From: Neptunomonas sp.
GTDB taxonomy: Bacteria > Pseudomonadota > Gammaproteobacteria > Pseudomonadales > Balneatricaceae
DNA: 64,000 nt
Direction: 5' to 3'
Assembly: GCF_016744175.1 (NCBI RefSeq)
Contig: NZ_JADGEV010000005.1
Span: 74,658-138,657, forward strand
Shown in pieces: positions 26,853 through 36,419 of the stretch. Below the pieces are notes generated by a model. It was not told the DNA's origin. It made no database searches and saw only the letters and a program-made list of their open reading frames with translations. A program made the position numbers and the translations under genes. Within the stretch, counting starts at the first letter, position 1, and every line of letters begins with the position of its first letter.

Positions 26853-27641
26853 CTATGCCGGTTGGCCAAGTTCGTAATCGGCATCGCCAATAGCGGGCTC
26901 ATCAGTCATGCCTGCAAGTACTTCTACGATGTGACGTGTTTCAATTTTGTGGCCTTGGCGTTTGAGCTTACCCGCCATGTTGAGCAAACAGCCTAAGTCA
27001 CCACCTAATAAGGTGGTAGCGCCAGAATCAACAATGTTCGATGTTTTGTTTTCTACCATGCGGTTAGAGATATCTGGGTATTTGACGCAAAAAGTACCAC
27101 CAAAACCGCAGCAGGTTTCTGACTCTTCCATTTCGCTAAGGGTTAAGTTAGCAACCTTGGCGAGTAGTTTACGCGGTTGCTGTTTAACACCAAGCTCACG
27201 TAAACCTGCACAAGAGTCGTGATAGGTGGCTTTGGCATCGTATTTACTAAGGATTGTGTTGAAGTCCAGCACATCCGTAAGAAATGAGGTGATCTCAAAT
27301 GCGCGGCTTTTTAGATCTTCGGCGCGCGCTTTCCAAGGGTCGTTTTCATCAAAGAGTTCAGTGTAATGATGTAACATACCAATGCACGATCCTGATGGGC
27401 CTACGACGTATTCGTAGCCATCAAAGGCCTGAATCGTCTGGCGGGCAATGTCTTGCGTTGATTTCTTATCGCCCGAATTAAACGCGGGTTGCCCGCAGCA
27501 GGTTTGTGCTTCTGGAACAGAGACTTTGCAGCCGGCGTTCTCGAGAAGTTTAATAGTTGCAAAACCGATGCTAGGGCGAAACATGTCGACCAGACAAGTG
27601 ACAAACAGGCCAACTTTAATTGGCTTTTCGGATGCGTGCAT
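26853..27641 (-). CDS. lutA: Lactate utilization protein A (LutA/LldE, CCG-domain Fe-S protein)
   Basis: Cysteine-rich CCG-domain protein of 262 residues, the LldE/LutA subunit. The two CCG motifs are AQTCCGQPAFNSGD (about 46-59) and ETCCGFGGTFCVKYPDIS (about 192-209), with a further YHDSCAGLRELGVKQQPR element. The start MHASEKPIKVGLFVTCLVD fits the family. It is first in the lutABC operon and divergent from a FadR-type regulator, with a palindromic operator between. No lactate permease or LldD is in the window. Confidence 0.95.
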   Translation of the reverse strand: MHASEKPIKVGLFVTCLVDMFRPSIGFATIKLLENAGCKVSVPEAQTCCGQPAFNSGDKKSTQDIARQTIQAFDGYEYVVGPSGSCIGMLHHYTELFDENDPWKARAEDLKSRAFEITSFLTDVLDFNTILSKYDAKATYHDSCAGLRELGVKQQPRKLLAKVANLTLSEMEESETCCGFGGTFCVKYPDISNRMVENKTSNIVDSGATTLLGGDLGCLLNMAGKLKRQGHKIETRHIVEVLAGMTDEPAIGDADYELGQPA

Positions 27642-27748
27642 GGTGTGTACCTGAGGTTCTTGTTCGTTAATTTTTATATTTAATACGGTGCTTGTATGCC
27701 TACAAAGATAGGCAAAGTGCTGTACAAAATATATGCTACGTTAGGAAC

Positions 27749-27759
27749 TGGTCTGACCA
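27749..27759. promoter_or_regulatory. GntR/FadR-type operator between lutA and its regulator
   Basis: TGGTCTGACCA is a perfect 5+1+5 palindrome of the TGGTNNNACCA type bound by FadR-subfamily GntR regulators such as PdhR and LldR. It lies in the divergent gap, 108 bases from lutA and about 30 bases before the regulator start. Confidence 0.65.
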
Positions 27760-27789
27760 AGAGTATGGTTGGTGTATAAAGAGGTAAGG

Positions 27790-28518
27790 ATGGGTGAAGA
27801 ACAAGTTAGCAAGAAGCAGATGTTAACAGTGCTTACTAAAAAGCAGCAGCTCGATCGGTTTCTGCGACAAGAAATTATTTCGGGCAGCATCATCCCCGGT
27901 CAAGCGCTGCCATCTCAGCGCCAGTTAGTCGATGAATTTTCCTTGGCGCGCTCAAGTGTTAGGGAGGTCGTTCAGCAGTTGGAGTTAGAGGGCTTAATTT
28001 CAACAGCGCACGGCGGTAGAAGCATTTGTCAAAATGTGATGGCGCAATATATTGATATGCCAGTAGAAGGGGTCGGTGATAACCTCGCTTTTCAGCTTCA
28101 GGTAATGGAAGCACGCGCTTTTCTAGAAGGAGAGGCGGCATACTTTGCAGCACTGCGTGCCACTGATCAGCAGCTGGAGGATATTGCGCGAGAATTTGAG
28201 CGAATGCAGGTGCGCAGTAAAGGGCTGACTACCTTGGATAAGGCAAAGGCTGACTTGCGTTTTCATACCATGATCGCTGAGTCTAGTCACCACGTGTTAA
28301 TCACATCATTTAGTCAGATATTCTATAATCGCTATTTTAACGCCATTTATGGTGTGCTTAATCGGACGTTGATTAAATTTGGTCGATACCCTGACGGGAT
28401 TCGTTTACAACATGAACTAATCTATCAAGCGCTTCATAAAAGAGATGCAGAGCAGGCAAGAAAAATGGCCTCAGAACATATTCTTTACACCCGAAATTTA
28501 CTCGAGAGTACTGATTAG
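27790..28518 (+). CDS. FadR-subfamily GntR transcriptional regulator, probable lactate operon regulator
   Basis: A 242-residue one-component regulator. The N-terminal winged helix has LDRFLRQEIISGSIIPGQALPSQRQLVDEFSLARSSVREVVQQLELEGL (about 20-70). The C-terminal FCD effector domain includes EARAFLEGEAAYFAALRATDQ, ADLRFHTMIAESSHHVLI and the His of HELIYQAL, which usually bind a metal and carboxylate ligand. It is divergent from lutABC, so an L-lactate-responsive LldR/LutR role is likely but inferred from position. The ATG at 27790 follows GAGG closely; an in-frame TTG at 27769 is a weaker start. Confidence 0.88.
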   Translation: MGEEQVSKKQMLTVLTKKQQLDRFLRQEIISGSIIPGQALPSQRQLVDEFSLARSSVREVVQQLELEGLISTAHGGRSICQNVMAQYIDMPVEGVGDNLAFQLQVMEARAFLEGEAAYFAALRATDQQLEDIAREFERMQVRSKGLTTLDKAKADLRFHTMIAESSHHVLITSFSQIFYNRYFNAIYGVLNRTLIKFGRYPDGIRLQHELIYQALHKRDAEQARKMASEHILYTRNLLESTD

Positions 28519-28584
28519 TGGTGTTTTTAGGTTTTTGTGCATAGCAATATTATTGGGGTTTGATAAAATGCGCGTCCAGCGTTA

Positions 28585-28601
28585 CGTACCTAGTGTGTAC
28601 G
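28585..28601 (+). promoter_or_regulatory. Upstream hairpin of the thrS leader
   Basis: CGTAC and GTACG pair with a 7-base loop CTAGTGT. By position it could correspond to the second (upstream) stem-loop of the E. coli thrS translational operator. The call rests on layout rather than on sequence identity. Confidence 0.35.
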
Positions 28602-28626
28602 ATGCGTTTAACATATTGATATAGAA

Positions 28627-28647
28627 GTGACCTGTCGTAGGGGTCAC
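28627..28647 (+). promoter_or_regulatory. thrS: Candidate thrS translational operator (tRNA-Thr anticodon-arm mimic)
   Basis: GTGACC and GGTCAC form a 6-bp stem; the loop TGTCGTAGG carries CGT at -34 to -32 relative to the thrS ATG. In E. coli, threonyl-tRNA synthetase represses its own mRNA by binding a hairpin whose loop mimics the tRNA-Thr anticodon CGU at about this distance. The match in position and triplet is what I see; binding is inferred. Confidence 0.6.
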
Positions 28648-28669
28648 CACTGATAAGCAAGGAATAAAG

Positions 28670-30583
28670 ATGCCTGTTATTACTCTTCCCGATGGAAGCA
28701 AGCGCGAGTTTGCTAATCCTGTTTCTGTATTTGATGTTGCCGCTGATATTGGTGCAGGGCTAGCGAAAGCGGCTTTGGCTGGTAAAGTAAACGGTCAGCC
28801 GGTTGATAGCTCATTTGTTATAAATGAGGATTCAGATTTAGCAATTATTACGGCACGTGATGAAGAAGGCGTAGAAGTAATCCGCCATTCTTGCGCGCAT
28901 TTAATGGCGATGGCTGTGCAAGCTTTGTTTCCTGGTGCTCAGGTAACGATTGGACCAGTTATTGAAAACGGCTTTTATTATGACTTTGCTTATGAGCGCC
29001 CATTTACCTCTGAAGATCTAGAAAAGATCGAAAAGAAAATGAGTGAATTAGCGAAGCAAAACTTGCCCGTTAGTCGTTCAGTTATGAATCGCGACGAAAG
29101 TATCGCCATGTTTGAGAAAATGGGAGAGGCTTATAAGGTCGAGTTGTTGAGTGCTATACCCGCTGACCAAGATCTTTCTTTCTATTCGCAAGGCGACTTT
29201 ATCGATTTATGTCGTGGTCCTCATGTGCCTTCTACAGGTCACATCAAAGCCTTTAAGTTGATGAAGGTGGCGGGTGCTTACTGGCGGGGCGATTCTAACA
29301 ACGCCATGTTACAGCGTATTTATGGTACGGCGTGGGGTGATAAAAAAGAACTCAAAGCTTATTTGCACCGTTTAGAAGAAGCAGAGAAGCGTGATCACCG
29401 TAAACTAGGTAAACAGCTTAACTTGTTCCATTTGCAGGAAGAGGCACCGGGCATGGTGTTCTGGCATCCACACGGTTGGACGCTATATCAGCAGATCGAG
29501 CAGTACATGCGTAACAAACAAATTAAGCATGGCTACCAAGAAATTAAAACACCGCAAGTCGTTGAACGTAGCTTATGGGAAAAGTCAGGACATTGGGATA
29601 AGTTTTCAGATCAGATGTTTACGACACACTCTGAAAGCAAAGATTTTGCTATTAAGCCAATGAACTGCCCATGTCATATTCAGGTATTTAATCAAGGCTT
29701 ACGTTCTTATCGTGATCTTCCGTTACGTTTGGCTGAGTTTGGCTCCTGTCACCGAAACGAGCCCTCAGGTGCTTTACATGGCATTATGCGTGTGCGTGGG
29801 TTTGTCCAAGATGACGCACATATATTCTGTGCTGAAAATGCAATTCAGTCTGAAGTAGCTAGCTTTATCGAGTTTTTGCATGAAGTTTATGCTGATTTTG
29901 GTTTCACTGAGATCATCTATAAGCTGTCTACCCGCCCTGAACAGCGCGTAGGTTCTGATGAAGTGTGGGATAAAGCAGAGAAAGCATTAGCTGATGCTCT
30001 TGATGCTGCCGAGCTTGAATGGCAGGAATTACCGGGTGAAGGTGCTTTCTATGGTCCTAAAATTGAGTTTTCTTTGAAAGATTGCCTCGGACGTGTCTGG
30101 CAGTGTGGTACAATTCAAGTCGATTTCTCAATGCCGGGTCGTTTGGAAGCTCAATTTGTTAATGAAGCTAACGAACGCGAAACACCGGTAATGTTACACC
30201 GGGCAATTCTTGGATCTTTTGAGCGTTTTATTGGTATTCTGATTGAAAATTATGCGGGCGCATTGCCTGCTTGGCTTTCTCCAGTACAGGCTGTTGTGAT
30301 GAATATCACGGACAAACAGGCTGAATATTGCCAAGATGTGGTAAAAACACTAGAAAATAATGGATTTAGGGCTGTTTCGGACTTGAGAAACGAGAAGATC
30401 GGCTTTAAAATCCGTGAGCGAACTCTTCAGAAGGTTCCTTTCCTTTTGGTAGTTGGTGACAAAGAAGTTGAGACTGGCTGTGTAGCAGTACGAACACGCA
30501 CCGGTGAAGATCTTGGCTCAATGAGTATTGAAGCATTCACCAACTTTCTGACAAAAGATGTGGATCAGAAGGGTTACGAATAA
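28670..30583 (+). CDS. thrS: Threonine--tRNA ligase
   Basis: Class II aminoacyl-tRNA synthetase of 637 residues. Domain order is TGS (1-60, [21 protein letters not shown]), the editing domain with [34 protein letters not shown] and the zinc/editing motif [15 protein letters not shown], then the catalytic core ([28 protein letters not shown] with the zinc Cys; motif 2 [21 protein letters not shown]; motif 3 [17 protein letters not shown]) and the anticodon-binding domain. AAGGAAT stands before the ATG. infC follows 18 bases after the stop, the conserved bacterial order. Confidence 0.99.
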   Translation: MPVITLPDGSKREFANPVSVFDVAADIGAGLAKAALAGKVNGQPVDSSFVINEDSDLAIITARDEEGVEVIRHSCAHLMAMAVQALFPGAQVTIGPVIENGFYYDFAYERPFTSEDLEKIEKKMSELAKQNLPVSRSVMNRDESIAMFEKMGEAYKVELLSAIPADQDLSFYSQGDFIDLCRGPHVPSTGHIKAFKLMKVAGAYWRGDSNNAMLQRIYGTAWGDKKELKAYLHRLEEAEKRDHRKLGKQLNLFHLQEEAPGMVFWHPHGWTLYQQIEQYMRNKQIKHGYQEIKTPQVVERSLWEKSGHWDKFSDQMFTTHSESKDFAIKPMNCPCHIQVFNQGLRSYRDLPLRLAEFGSCHRNEPSGALHGIMRVRGFVQDDAHIFCAENAIQSEVASFIEFLHEVYADFGFTEIIYKLSTRPEQRVGSDEVWDKAEKALADALDAAELEWQELPGEGAFYGPKIEFSLKDCLGRVWQCGTIQVDFSMPGRLEAQFVNEANERETPVMLHRAILGSFERFIGILIENYAGALPAWLSPVQAVVMNITDKQAEYCQDVVKTLENNGFRAVSDLRNEKIGFKIRERTLQKVPFLLVVGDKEVETGCVAVRTRTGEDLGSMSIEAFTNFLTKDVDQKGYE

Positions 30584-30601
30584 TTATTAGGAGATATAAC
30601 A

Positions 30602-31144
30602 ATTAAGCGCGATAATAAAAGAGGTGCGCGTCGTGATAATCGCACACCCATTAACGAACATATTAAAGCTCATGAACTACGCCTAATCGGTGCTGATGGT
30701 GAGCAAGTAGGTGTCGTATCAATTAATCAGGCTCTTGACATGGCGCAAGAGGCTGAACTTGACCTGGTACAGATTTCTGACTCGGATCCAATTGTTTGTA
30801 AATTGATGGATTTTGGTAAACACCAATACGAAGTTAAGAAACAGCAGGCTGAAGCTAAAAAGAAACAGCATCAGACTCAGGTCAAGGAAATGAAATTCCG
30901 TCCTGCGACGGAAGATGGAGATTATCAGGTAAAACTACGCAACCTGGTACGTTTCCTAGAAGCAGGGGATAAGGCTAAGGTTACTTTACGTTTCCGCGGT
31001 CGTGAGATGGCTCATCAGGAACTGGGCATGAACTTGCTATTACGGATCGAAAAAGATCTGGAAGAGCAAGGGGTTGTTGAACAGCGTCCTAAGATGGAAG
31101 GCCGTCAGATGATCATGGTGATCGCCCCGAAGAAAAAGAAGTAA
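30602..31144 (+). CDS. infC: Translation initiation factor IF-3
   Basis: IF-3 promotes 30S dissociation and initiation fidelity. The gene starts with the rare codon ATT at 30602, preceded by AGGAG at 30589-30593 (8-base spacing), giving [20 protein letters not shown], the full family N-terminus, and a 180-residue protein. The first ATG (30740) would remove most of the N-terminal domain. Family motifs are [28 protein letters not shown] and the C-terminal [14 protein letters not shown]. In E. coli the AUU start lets IF-3 repress its own translation, so the same autoregulation is expected here. Confidence 0.97.
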   Translation: MKRDNKRGARRDNRTPINEHIKAHELRLIGADGEQVGVVSINQALDMAQEAELDLVQISDSDPIVCKLMDFGKHQYEVKKQQAEAKKKQHQTQVKEMKFRPATEDGDYQVKLRNLVRFLEAGDKAKVTLRFRGREMAHQELGMNLLLRIEKDLEEQGVVEQRPKMEGRQMIMVIAPKKKK

Positions 31145-31159
31145 TTTGTAAAGCAGCTT

Positions 31160-31192
31160 AACCCGTATCTGCCTCTTAGGTAGGAGCGGGTT
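31160..31192 (+). promoter_or_regulatory. Leader hairpin upstream of rpmI
   Basis: AACCCG and CGGGTT enclose a second short pairing (TGCCT with AGGTA) in the gap between infC and rpmI, followed by TTTTGTCGTTT. In E. coli this gap contributes to the L20 autoregulatory structure. It could be that, or a weak attenuator; the sequence alone does not separate these. Confidence 0.4.
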
Positions 31193-31240
31193 TTGTCGTT
31201 TCTCGAATGAAAAAAACTAACGAATGCGTGGAGATTTGTA

Positions 31241-31435
31241 ATGCCTAAGATTAAATCTTGCCGCGGTGCGGCAAAGCGTTTCAAAAAGACTGCAAATGGC
31301 TTCAAGCACAAGCAGGCCTTCAAAAGTCACATTCTGACCAAGAAAAGCACTAAGCGTAAGCGTCAGCTTCGCCCGATGCTACAGGTTCATGCTGCAGACC
31401 GCGCTTTGGTCCGTCGTATGTTGCCGTACATCTAA
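31241..31435 (+). CDS. rpmI: 50S ribosomal protein L35
   Basis: A 64-residue basic ribosomal protein with the family start [21 protein letters not shown] and the KRKRQLRPM element. GTGGAGAT lies before the ATG. Position between infC and rplT is the conserved bacterial arrangement. Confidence 0.98.
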   Translation: MPKIKSCRGAAKRFKKTANGFKHKQAFKSHILTKKSTKRKRQLRPMLQVHAADRALVRRMLPYI

Positions 31436-31477
31436 GTCGTTTTTTCACTAACAGAATTGAATATAGGAAGGTAAAGA

Positions 31478-31834
31478 ATGGCTCGTGTAAAACGTGGTGT
31501 TCAGGCTCGTCGCCGTCACAAGAAAATACTAAAGCAGGCTAAAGGTTATTACGGAGCACGTAGCCGTGTATTCCGCGTAGCTAAACAGGCTGTTATTAAA
31601 GCTGGTCAATATGCATATCGTGACCGTCGTCAAAGAAAACGTCAGTTCCGCGCTCTGTGGATTGCACGTATCAATGCTGCGGCACGCTTGAATGGTTTGT
31701 CTTACAGCCGTTTGATCGCTGGTATGAAAAAAGCTAGCGTTGAGATCGACCGTAAAGTACTTGCTGATCTTGCTGTTCACGAACAGGCTGCATTTACTGC
31801 TGTTGTTGAGCAAGCGAAAGCTGCTCTGGCATAA
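31478..31834 (+). CDS. rplT: 50S ribosomal protein L20
   Basis: A 118-residue basic ribosomal protein; [29 protein letters not shown] and [17 protein letters not shown] are the family hallmarks. In E. coli it represses rpmI-rplT translation. AGGAAGG precedes the ATG. It is followed by several hairpins and a terminator before pheS. Confidence 0.98.
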   Translation: MARVKRGVQARRRHKKILKQAKGYYGARSRVFRVAKQAVIKAGQYAYRDRRQRKRQFRALWIARINAAARLNGLSYSRLIAGMKKASVEIDRKVLADLAVHEQAAFTAVVEQAKAALA

Positions 31835-31842
31835 GGCACCCG

Positions 31843-31856
31843 CCTCTTTCGAGAGG
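31843..31856 (+). other. UUCG-type hairpin after rplT
   Basis: CCTCT and AGAGG close a TTCG tetraloop 9 bases after the rplT stop, followed directly by GCTATTTA/TAAATAGC (31859-31876), another inverted repeat. These may protect the rplT 3' end or fold with the terminator downstream. Confidence 0.45.
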
Positions 31857-31888
31857 TAGCTATTTATTTAAATAGCAGCAATATTTTA

Positions 31889-31924
31889 AATAGGGGACGG
31901 GTGCAAACTCTTCCCCTATTTTTT
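31889..31924 (+). terminator. Intrinsic terminator/attenuator between rplT and pheS
   Basis: AATAGGGGA and TCCCCTATT form a 9-bp stem with a 14-base loop, followed by T at 31921-31924. The loop contains CGGGTGC, which is complementary to GCACCCG at 31836-31842, so two alternative folds are possible. pheS starts 112 bases later. Confidence 0.75.
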
Positions 31925-31981
31925 CGGTTATTGTGCTGAGTTTTTGTTGCTGAACTGCTTCATGATAATTCAGCAGAATAA

Positions 31982-33019
<1,038 letters not shown>

Positions 33020-33076
33020 TTCAAGCCGGTTGATTTCATTATTGAGCAGTAAACTAAAGACTTTCGGGATAGTAGC

Positions 33077-35467
33077 ATGAAATTCAGTGAAAAATGGTTA
33101 CGTGAGCTGGTAAACCCAGCTATTCAAACGCAAGCGCTGGTAGATCAAATCACGATGGCAGGGCTTGAAGTCGATGAAGTAGAGTCAGTTGCTCTTGATT
33201 TTTCTAATGTCATTGTGGCTGAAATATTGACTGCCGAGCCGCATCCTAATGCCGATAAGCTTCAGGTCTGTACGGTAAGTGATGGAACGGATACTCATCA
33301 GGTTGTATGTGGTGCACCTAATGCGCGAGCAGGTTTAAGAACCGCGTATGCAAAAGTTGGAGCGCTATTACCTACTCCTGAAGGCGGTGAGTTTAAGATC
33401 AAGAAGGCTAAGCTTCGCCAAGTTGAGTCTTTTGGGATGCTATGTGCTGAAGATGAGCTTGGCGTGTCTGAAGATCATGCCGGCATCATGGAGTTGGCTG
33501 CTGATGCTCCTACCGGTGTTTGTCTACGTGAGTATTTGAACCTAGACGACAAGATTATTGATGTTGATTTAACACCTAACCGTGGTGATTGCCTGAGCAT
33601 TAAAGGGCTAGCACGTGAAGTAGGGGTTCTCAATAAGGCGCCGGTTACCTTTGTTGATGTACAGCCTGTAGCGCCAACTATCGATGATACCTTTTCAGTA
33701 ACTTTAGAAGCGCCTGCTGCTTGCCCTCGTTATCTTGGGCGTGTGATTCGTAATGTGAACATGACAGCAGCTTCACCGTTATGGATGGTTGAAAAACTAC
33801 GCCGTTCGGGTATTCGTTCTATCGACCCTGTGGTTGATGTTACTAACTATGTTTTGCTTGAGCTAGGCCAGCCGCTACATGCGTTTGACCTTAATAAGCT
33901 ACAGGGCAGCATTCAGGTGCGAATGCCTCAAGCGGGTGAGAAGCTCACATTGCTTGATGGCAACGAAGTTGAGTTAAACGCAGATACGCTAATTATTGCT
34001 GATAACAATGGTCCTGTTGCTATGGCTGGCATCTTTGGTGGTGAAAGTACGGGCGTTACATCCGAATCAAAGGATATTTTCCTAGAATGTGCTTTCTTTG
34101 ATCAAATCGCTATTGCCGGTAAAGCGCGTGCTTATGGTTTGCATACTGATGCATCGCACCGCTATGAGCGTGGCGTTGATTGGCAGCTGCAGCATGATGC
34201 GATTGAGCGTACTACGCAGCTGTTGCTTGATATTGTAGGGGGCGATGTTGGTCCTATTTCTGAAGCGATTAGCGAAGAGCATTTGCCTAAAGCACGTTCA
34301 GTTAAATTACGCCATAGTAAAGTAAATGCTATGCTGGCTTTCGAAATGCCAGCAGCTGAAATTGAAGAGATTCTTACGCGATTAGGTATGCAAATTGAAG
34401 CTACTGCAGATGCTAGTTGGCAAGTTGCTATCCCGTCTTATCGTTTTGATATTAGTATCGAAGTTGATTTGATCGAAGAGCTAGCCAGAGTTTATGGATA
34501 TAATAATTTACCCGTAAAATTGCCAACGGCAGCACTGCCATTTACGTCCAATGATGAATCAAAAGTAGCCATTCATGACGTACGTCGCACCTTGATTTCG
34601 TTTGGTTATCAGGAAGCAATCACTTATAGCTTCATTGAGACGGGTCTTCAAAAGCTCTTTGATAATCAATATGAAGCATTAGCTTTGGCGAATCCTATTT
34701 CTGCTGAAATGGCCGTAATGAGAACGACGATCTGGCCTGGTTTGGTTAAAGCTTTGCAATATAACCAGAATCGTCAGCAGTCTCGTGTGCGCTTGTTCGA
34801 AACAGGTCAAAGATTTTTGCCAATCAATGATGAGCTTGTGCAAGAAAATGTACTGGCGGGTTTGTTGTCAGGTACACGTGATCCTGAATCATGGACAGGT
34901 AAATCACAGTCTGTAGATTTCTACGATATCAAACGCGATATCGAAGCAGTCCTTAATCTTGGCGGTGCAGGTGACCACTTTACTTTCGTTGCGGATAAGC
35001 ATGTTGCACTGCACCCAGGTCAAACTGCTCGTATTGAACGTGGTGGTGAGGTTGTTGGTATGGTTGGGGCGCTACACCCGTCATTGGCTAAGAAATTAGA
35101 TGTAAGTGGACCGGTTTACCTATTTGAGATTAGCTTGGAAAGCCTGCTGCAGGGGCGTATTGCACGTTTCTCTGAATTGTCTAAATTTCCTGAGTCGAGA
35201 CGCGATTTAGCGCTGATTGTTGATGAAGCTGTCGCGTATGAAAGTCTACGTGAAATAGCGGAAGAAAATGCTGGTAAGTACCTAAAACAGATCACCTTGT
35301 TTGACGTATACCAGGGCCAAGGTATTGAAGCAGGACGAAAAAGTATTGCTTTGGGCTTGACCTGGCAGCATCCATCGCGCACTCTTAATGAAGAAGAAAT
35401 TAGTACAGCTGTACAATCTGTGCTTGCAGCACTGGATAGCGGTGCCGGAGCGACACTAAGAGATTAA
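33077..35467 (+). CDS. pheT: Phenylalanine--tRNA ligase beta subunit
   Basis: Editing and tRNA-binding subunit of PheRS, 796 residues. It starts with MKFSEKWLRELVNP, then the EMAP-like tRNA-binding domain (VAEILTAEPHPNADKLQVCTVSDG), B1/B5 domains (DVDLTPNRGDCLSIKGLARE), the editing B3/B4 domain (DVTNYVLLELGQPLHAFD), the catalytic-like module, and the C-terminal anticodon-binding FDX domain (FPESRRDLALIVDE). It forms the usual pheST-ihfA transcript. Confidence 0.98.
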   Translation: MKFSEKWLRELVNPAIQTQALVDQITMAGLEVDEVESVALDFSNVIVAEILTAEPHPNADKLQVCTVSDGTDTHQVVCGAPNARAGLRTAYAKVGALLPTPEGGEFKIKKAKLRQVESFGMLCAEDELGVSEDHAGIMELAADAPTGVCLREYLNLDDKIIDVDLTPNRGDCLSIKGLAREVGVLNKAPVTFVDVQPVAPTIDDTFSVTLEAPAACPRYLGRVIRNVNMTAASPLWMVEKLRRSGIRSIDPVVDVTNYVLLELGQPLHAFDLNKLQGSIQVRMPQAGEKLTLLDGNEVELNADTLIIADNNGPVAMAGIFGGESTGVTSESKDIFLECAFFDQIAIAGKARAYGLHTDASHRYERGVDWQLQHDAIERTTQLLLDIVGGDVGPISEAISEEHLPKARSVKLRHSKVNAMLAFEMPAAEIEEILTRLGMQIEATADASWQVAIPSYRFDISIEVDLIEELARVYGYNNLPVKLPTAALPFTSNDESKVAIHDVRRTLISFGYQEAITYSFIETGLQKLFDNQYEALALANPISAEMAVMRTTIWPGLVKALQYNQNRQQSRVRLFETGQRFLPINDELVQENVLAGLLSGTRDPESWTGKSQSVDFYDIKRDIEAVLNLGGAGDHFTFVADKHVALHPGQTARIERGGEVVGMVGALHPSLAKKLDVSGPVYLFEISLESLLQGRIARFSELSKFPESRRDLALIVDEAVAYESLREIAEENAGKYLKQITLFDVYQGQGIEAGRKSIALGLTWQHPSRTLNEEEISTAVQSVLAALDSGAGATLRD

Positions 35468-35485
35468 ATAGCAAAGGTAGAGTTC

Positions 35486-35797
35486 ATGAGTTCTTTAACG
35501 AAGGCAGACATGGCAGAACGTTTGTGTGATGAGTTAGGTCTTAACAAGCGTGAAGCCAAGGATATGGTTGAATCCTTTTTTGATGAAATACGTGAAAGCC
35601 TCGCAACGAATGAGCAGGTTAAGTTATCAGGTTTTGGTAACTTCGATCTGCGCGACAAACGCCAGCGTCCCGGTCGTAACCCTAAAACGGGTGATGAGGT
35701 GCCTATTTCGGCACGCCGGGTTGTTACCTTTCGTCCAGGACAAAAACTTAAGGACCGTGTAGACGCCTATGCAGACACTAGGTCCGAACCAGCCTGA
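35486..35797 (+). CDS. ihfA: Integration host factor alpha subunit
   Basis: DNA-bending nucleoid protein that acts as a heterodimer with IhfB. The 103 residues begin [27 protein letters not shown] and carry the DNA-contacting arm [26 protein letters not shown]. It is 18 bases downstream of pheT, as in enteric bacteria, and overlaps the next gene by 29 bases. Confidence 0.98.
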   Translation: MSSLTKADMAERLCDELGLNKREAKDMVESFFDEIRESLATNEQVKLSGFGNFDLRDKRQRPGRNPKTGDEVPISARRVVTFRPGQKLKDRVDAYADTRSEPA

Positions 35798-36131
35798 TCT
35801 ACCTGCGATACCCAGTAAACGATATTTCACTATTGGTGAAGTGTCGGTGTTATGTGATGTGAAAGCACACGTGCTGAGATACTGGGAGCAGGAGTTTGAA
35901 CAGATAAACCCTGTAAAGCGTAACAATCGACGCTACTATCAGCAAAAAGATGTATTGCTGATACGACAGATTAAAAGCTTACTGCACGAGCAGGGGTACA
36001 CAATTAGTGGTGCCAAACTGTGGTTTGGAAGCCAGCAAGGAAATGATGAAAACCTTCGCTATAAGCAGCTTTTAAGGCAGACTATTAGTGGCCTTGAGGA
36101 TATTTTGAAAACCCTTAAATCGGGTCGCTAA
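35769..36131 (+). CDS. MerR-family transcriptional regulator
   Basis: A 120-residue MerR-like DNA-binding protein. The winged helix (about 19-85) contains [25 protein letters not shown] and [22 protein letters not shown], followed by a short dimerisation helix. It lacks a metal-binding C-terminal loop with conserved Cys. It overlaps ihfA by 29 bases. The pheT-ihfA-merR-tRNA-Pro order is widespread in Pseudomonas and Oceanospirillales. Its target is unknown. Confidence 0.93.
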   Translation: MQTLGPNQPDLPAIPSKRYFTIGEVSVLCDVKAHVLRYWEQEFEQINPVKRNNRRYYQQKDVLLIRQIKSLLHEQGYTISGAKLWFGSQQGNDENLRYKQLLRQTISGLEDILKTLKSGR

Positions 36132-36238
36132 AAAACTTCACAGAATCATCACCTTAGGGTAGTATATCGATCCTCTTCAAAGCTCAGCTAGAAGGGGAGC
36201 AGGTCTAATCTTGCTGAATAAAGAGTTAGTATAGTTTT

Positions 36239-36315
<77 letters not shown>

Positions 36316-36419
36316 TTATACTAACGGACTTTTTCTTTTCTGGTTTTTGTCGCGCCATCACTTCACTATTTTATCATGTATAACGTTTTGTCATCTGAGT
36401 TGCTCAGTACGTAATCTAG

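Noticed and set aside
31901..31939. A 12-codon GTG frame with two adjacent Phe codons (MQTLPLFFRLLC), as possible pheST leader peptide
   Set aside because: The Phe codons lie within the T-run of the terminator rather than ahead of it, so classic attenuation would not work, and only two Phe codons are present.
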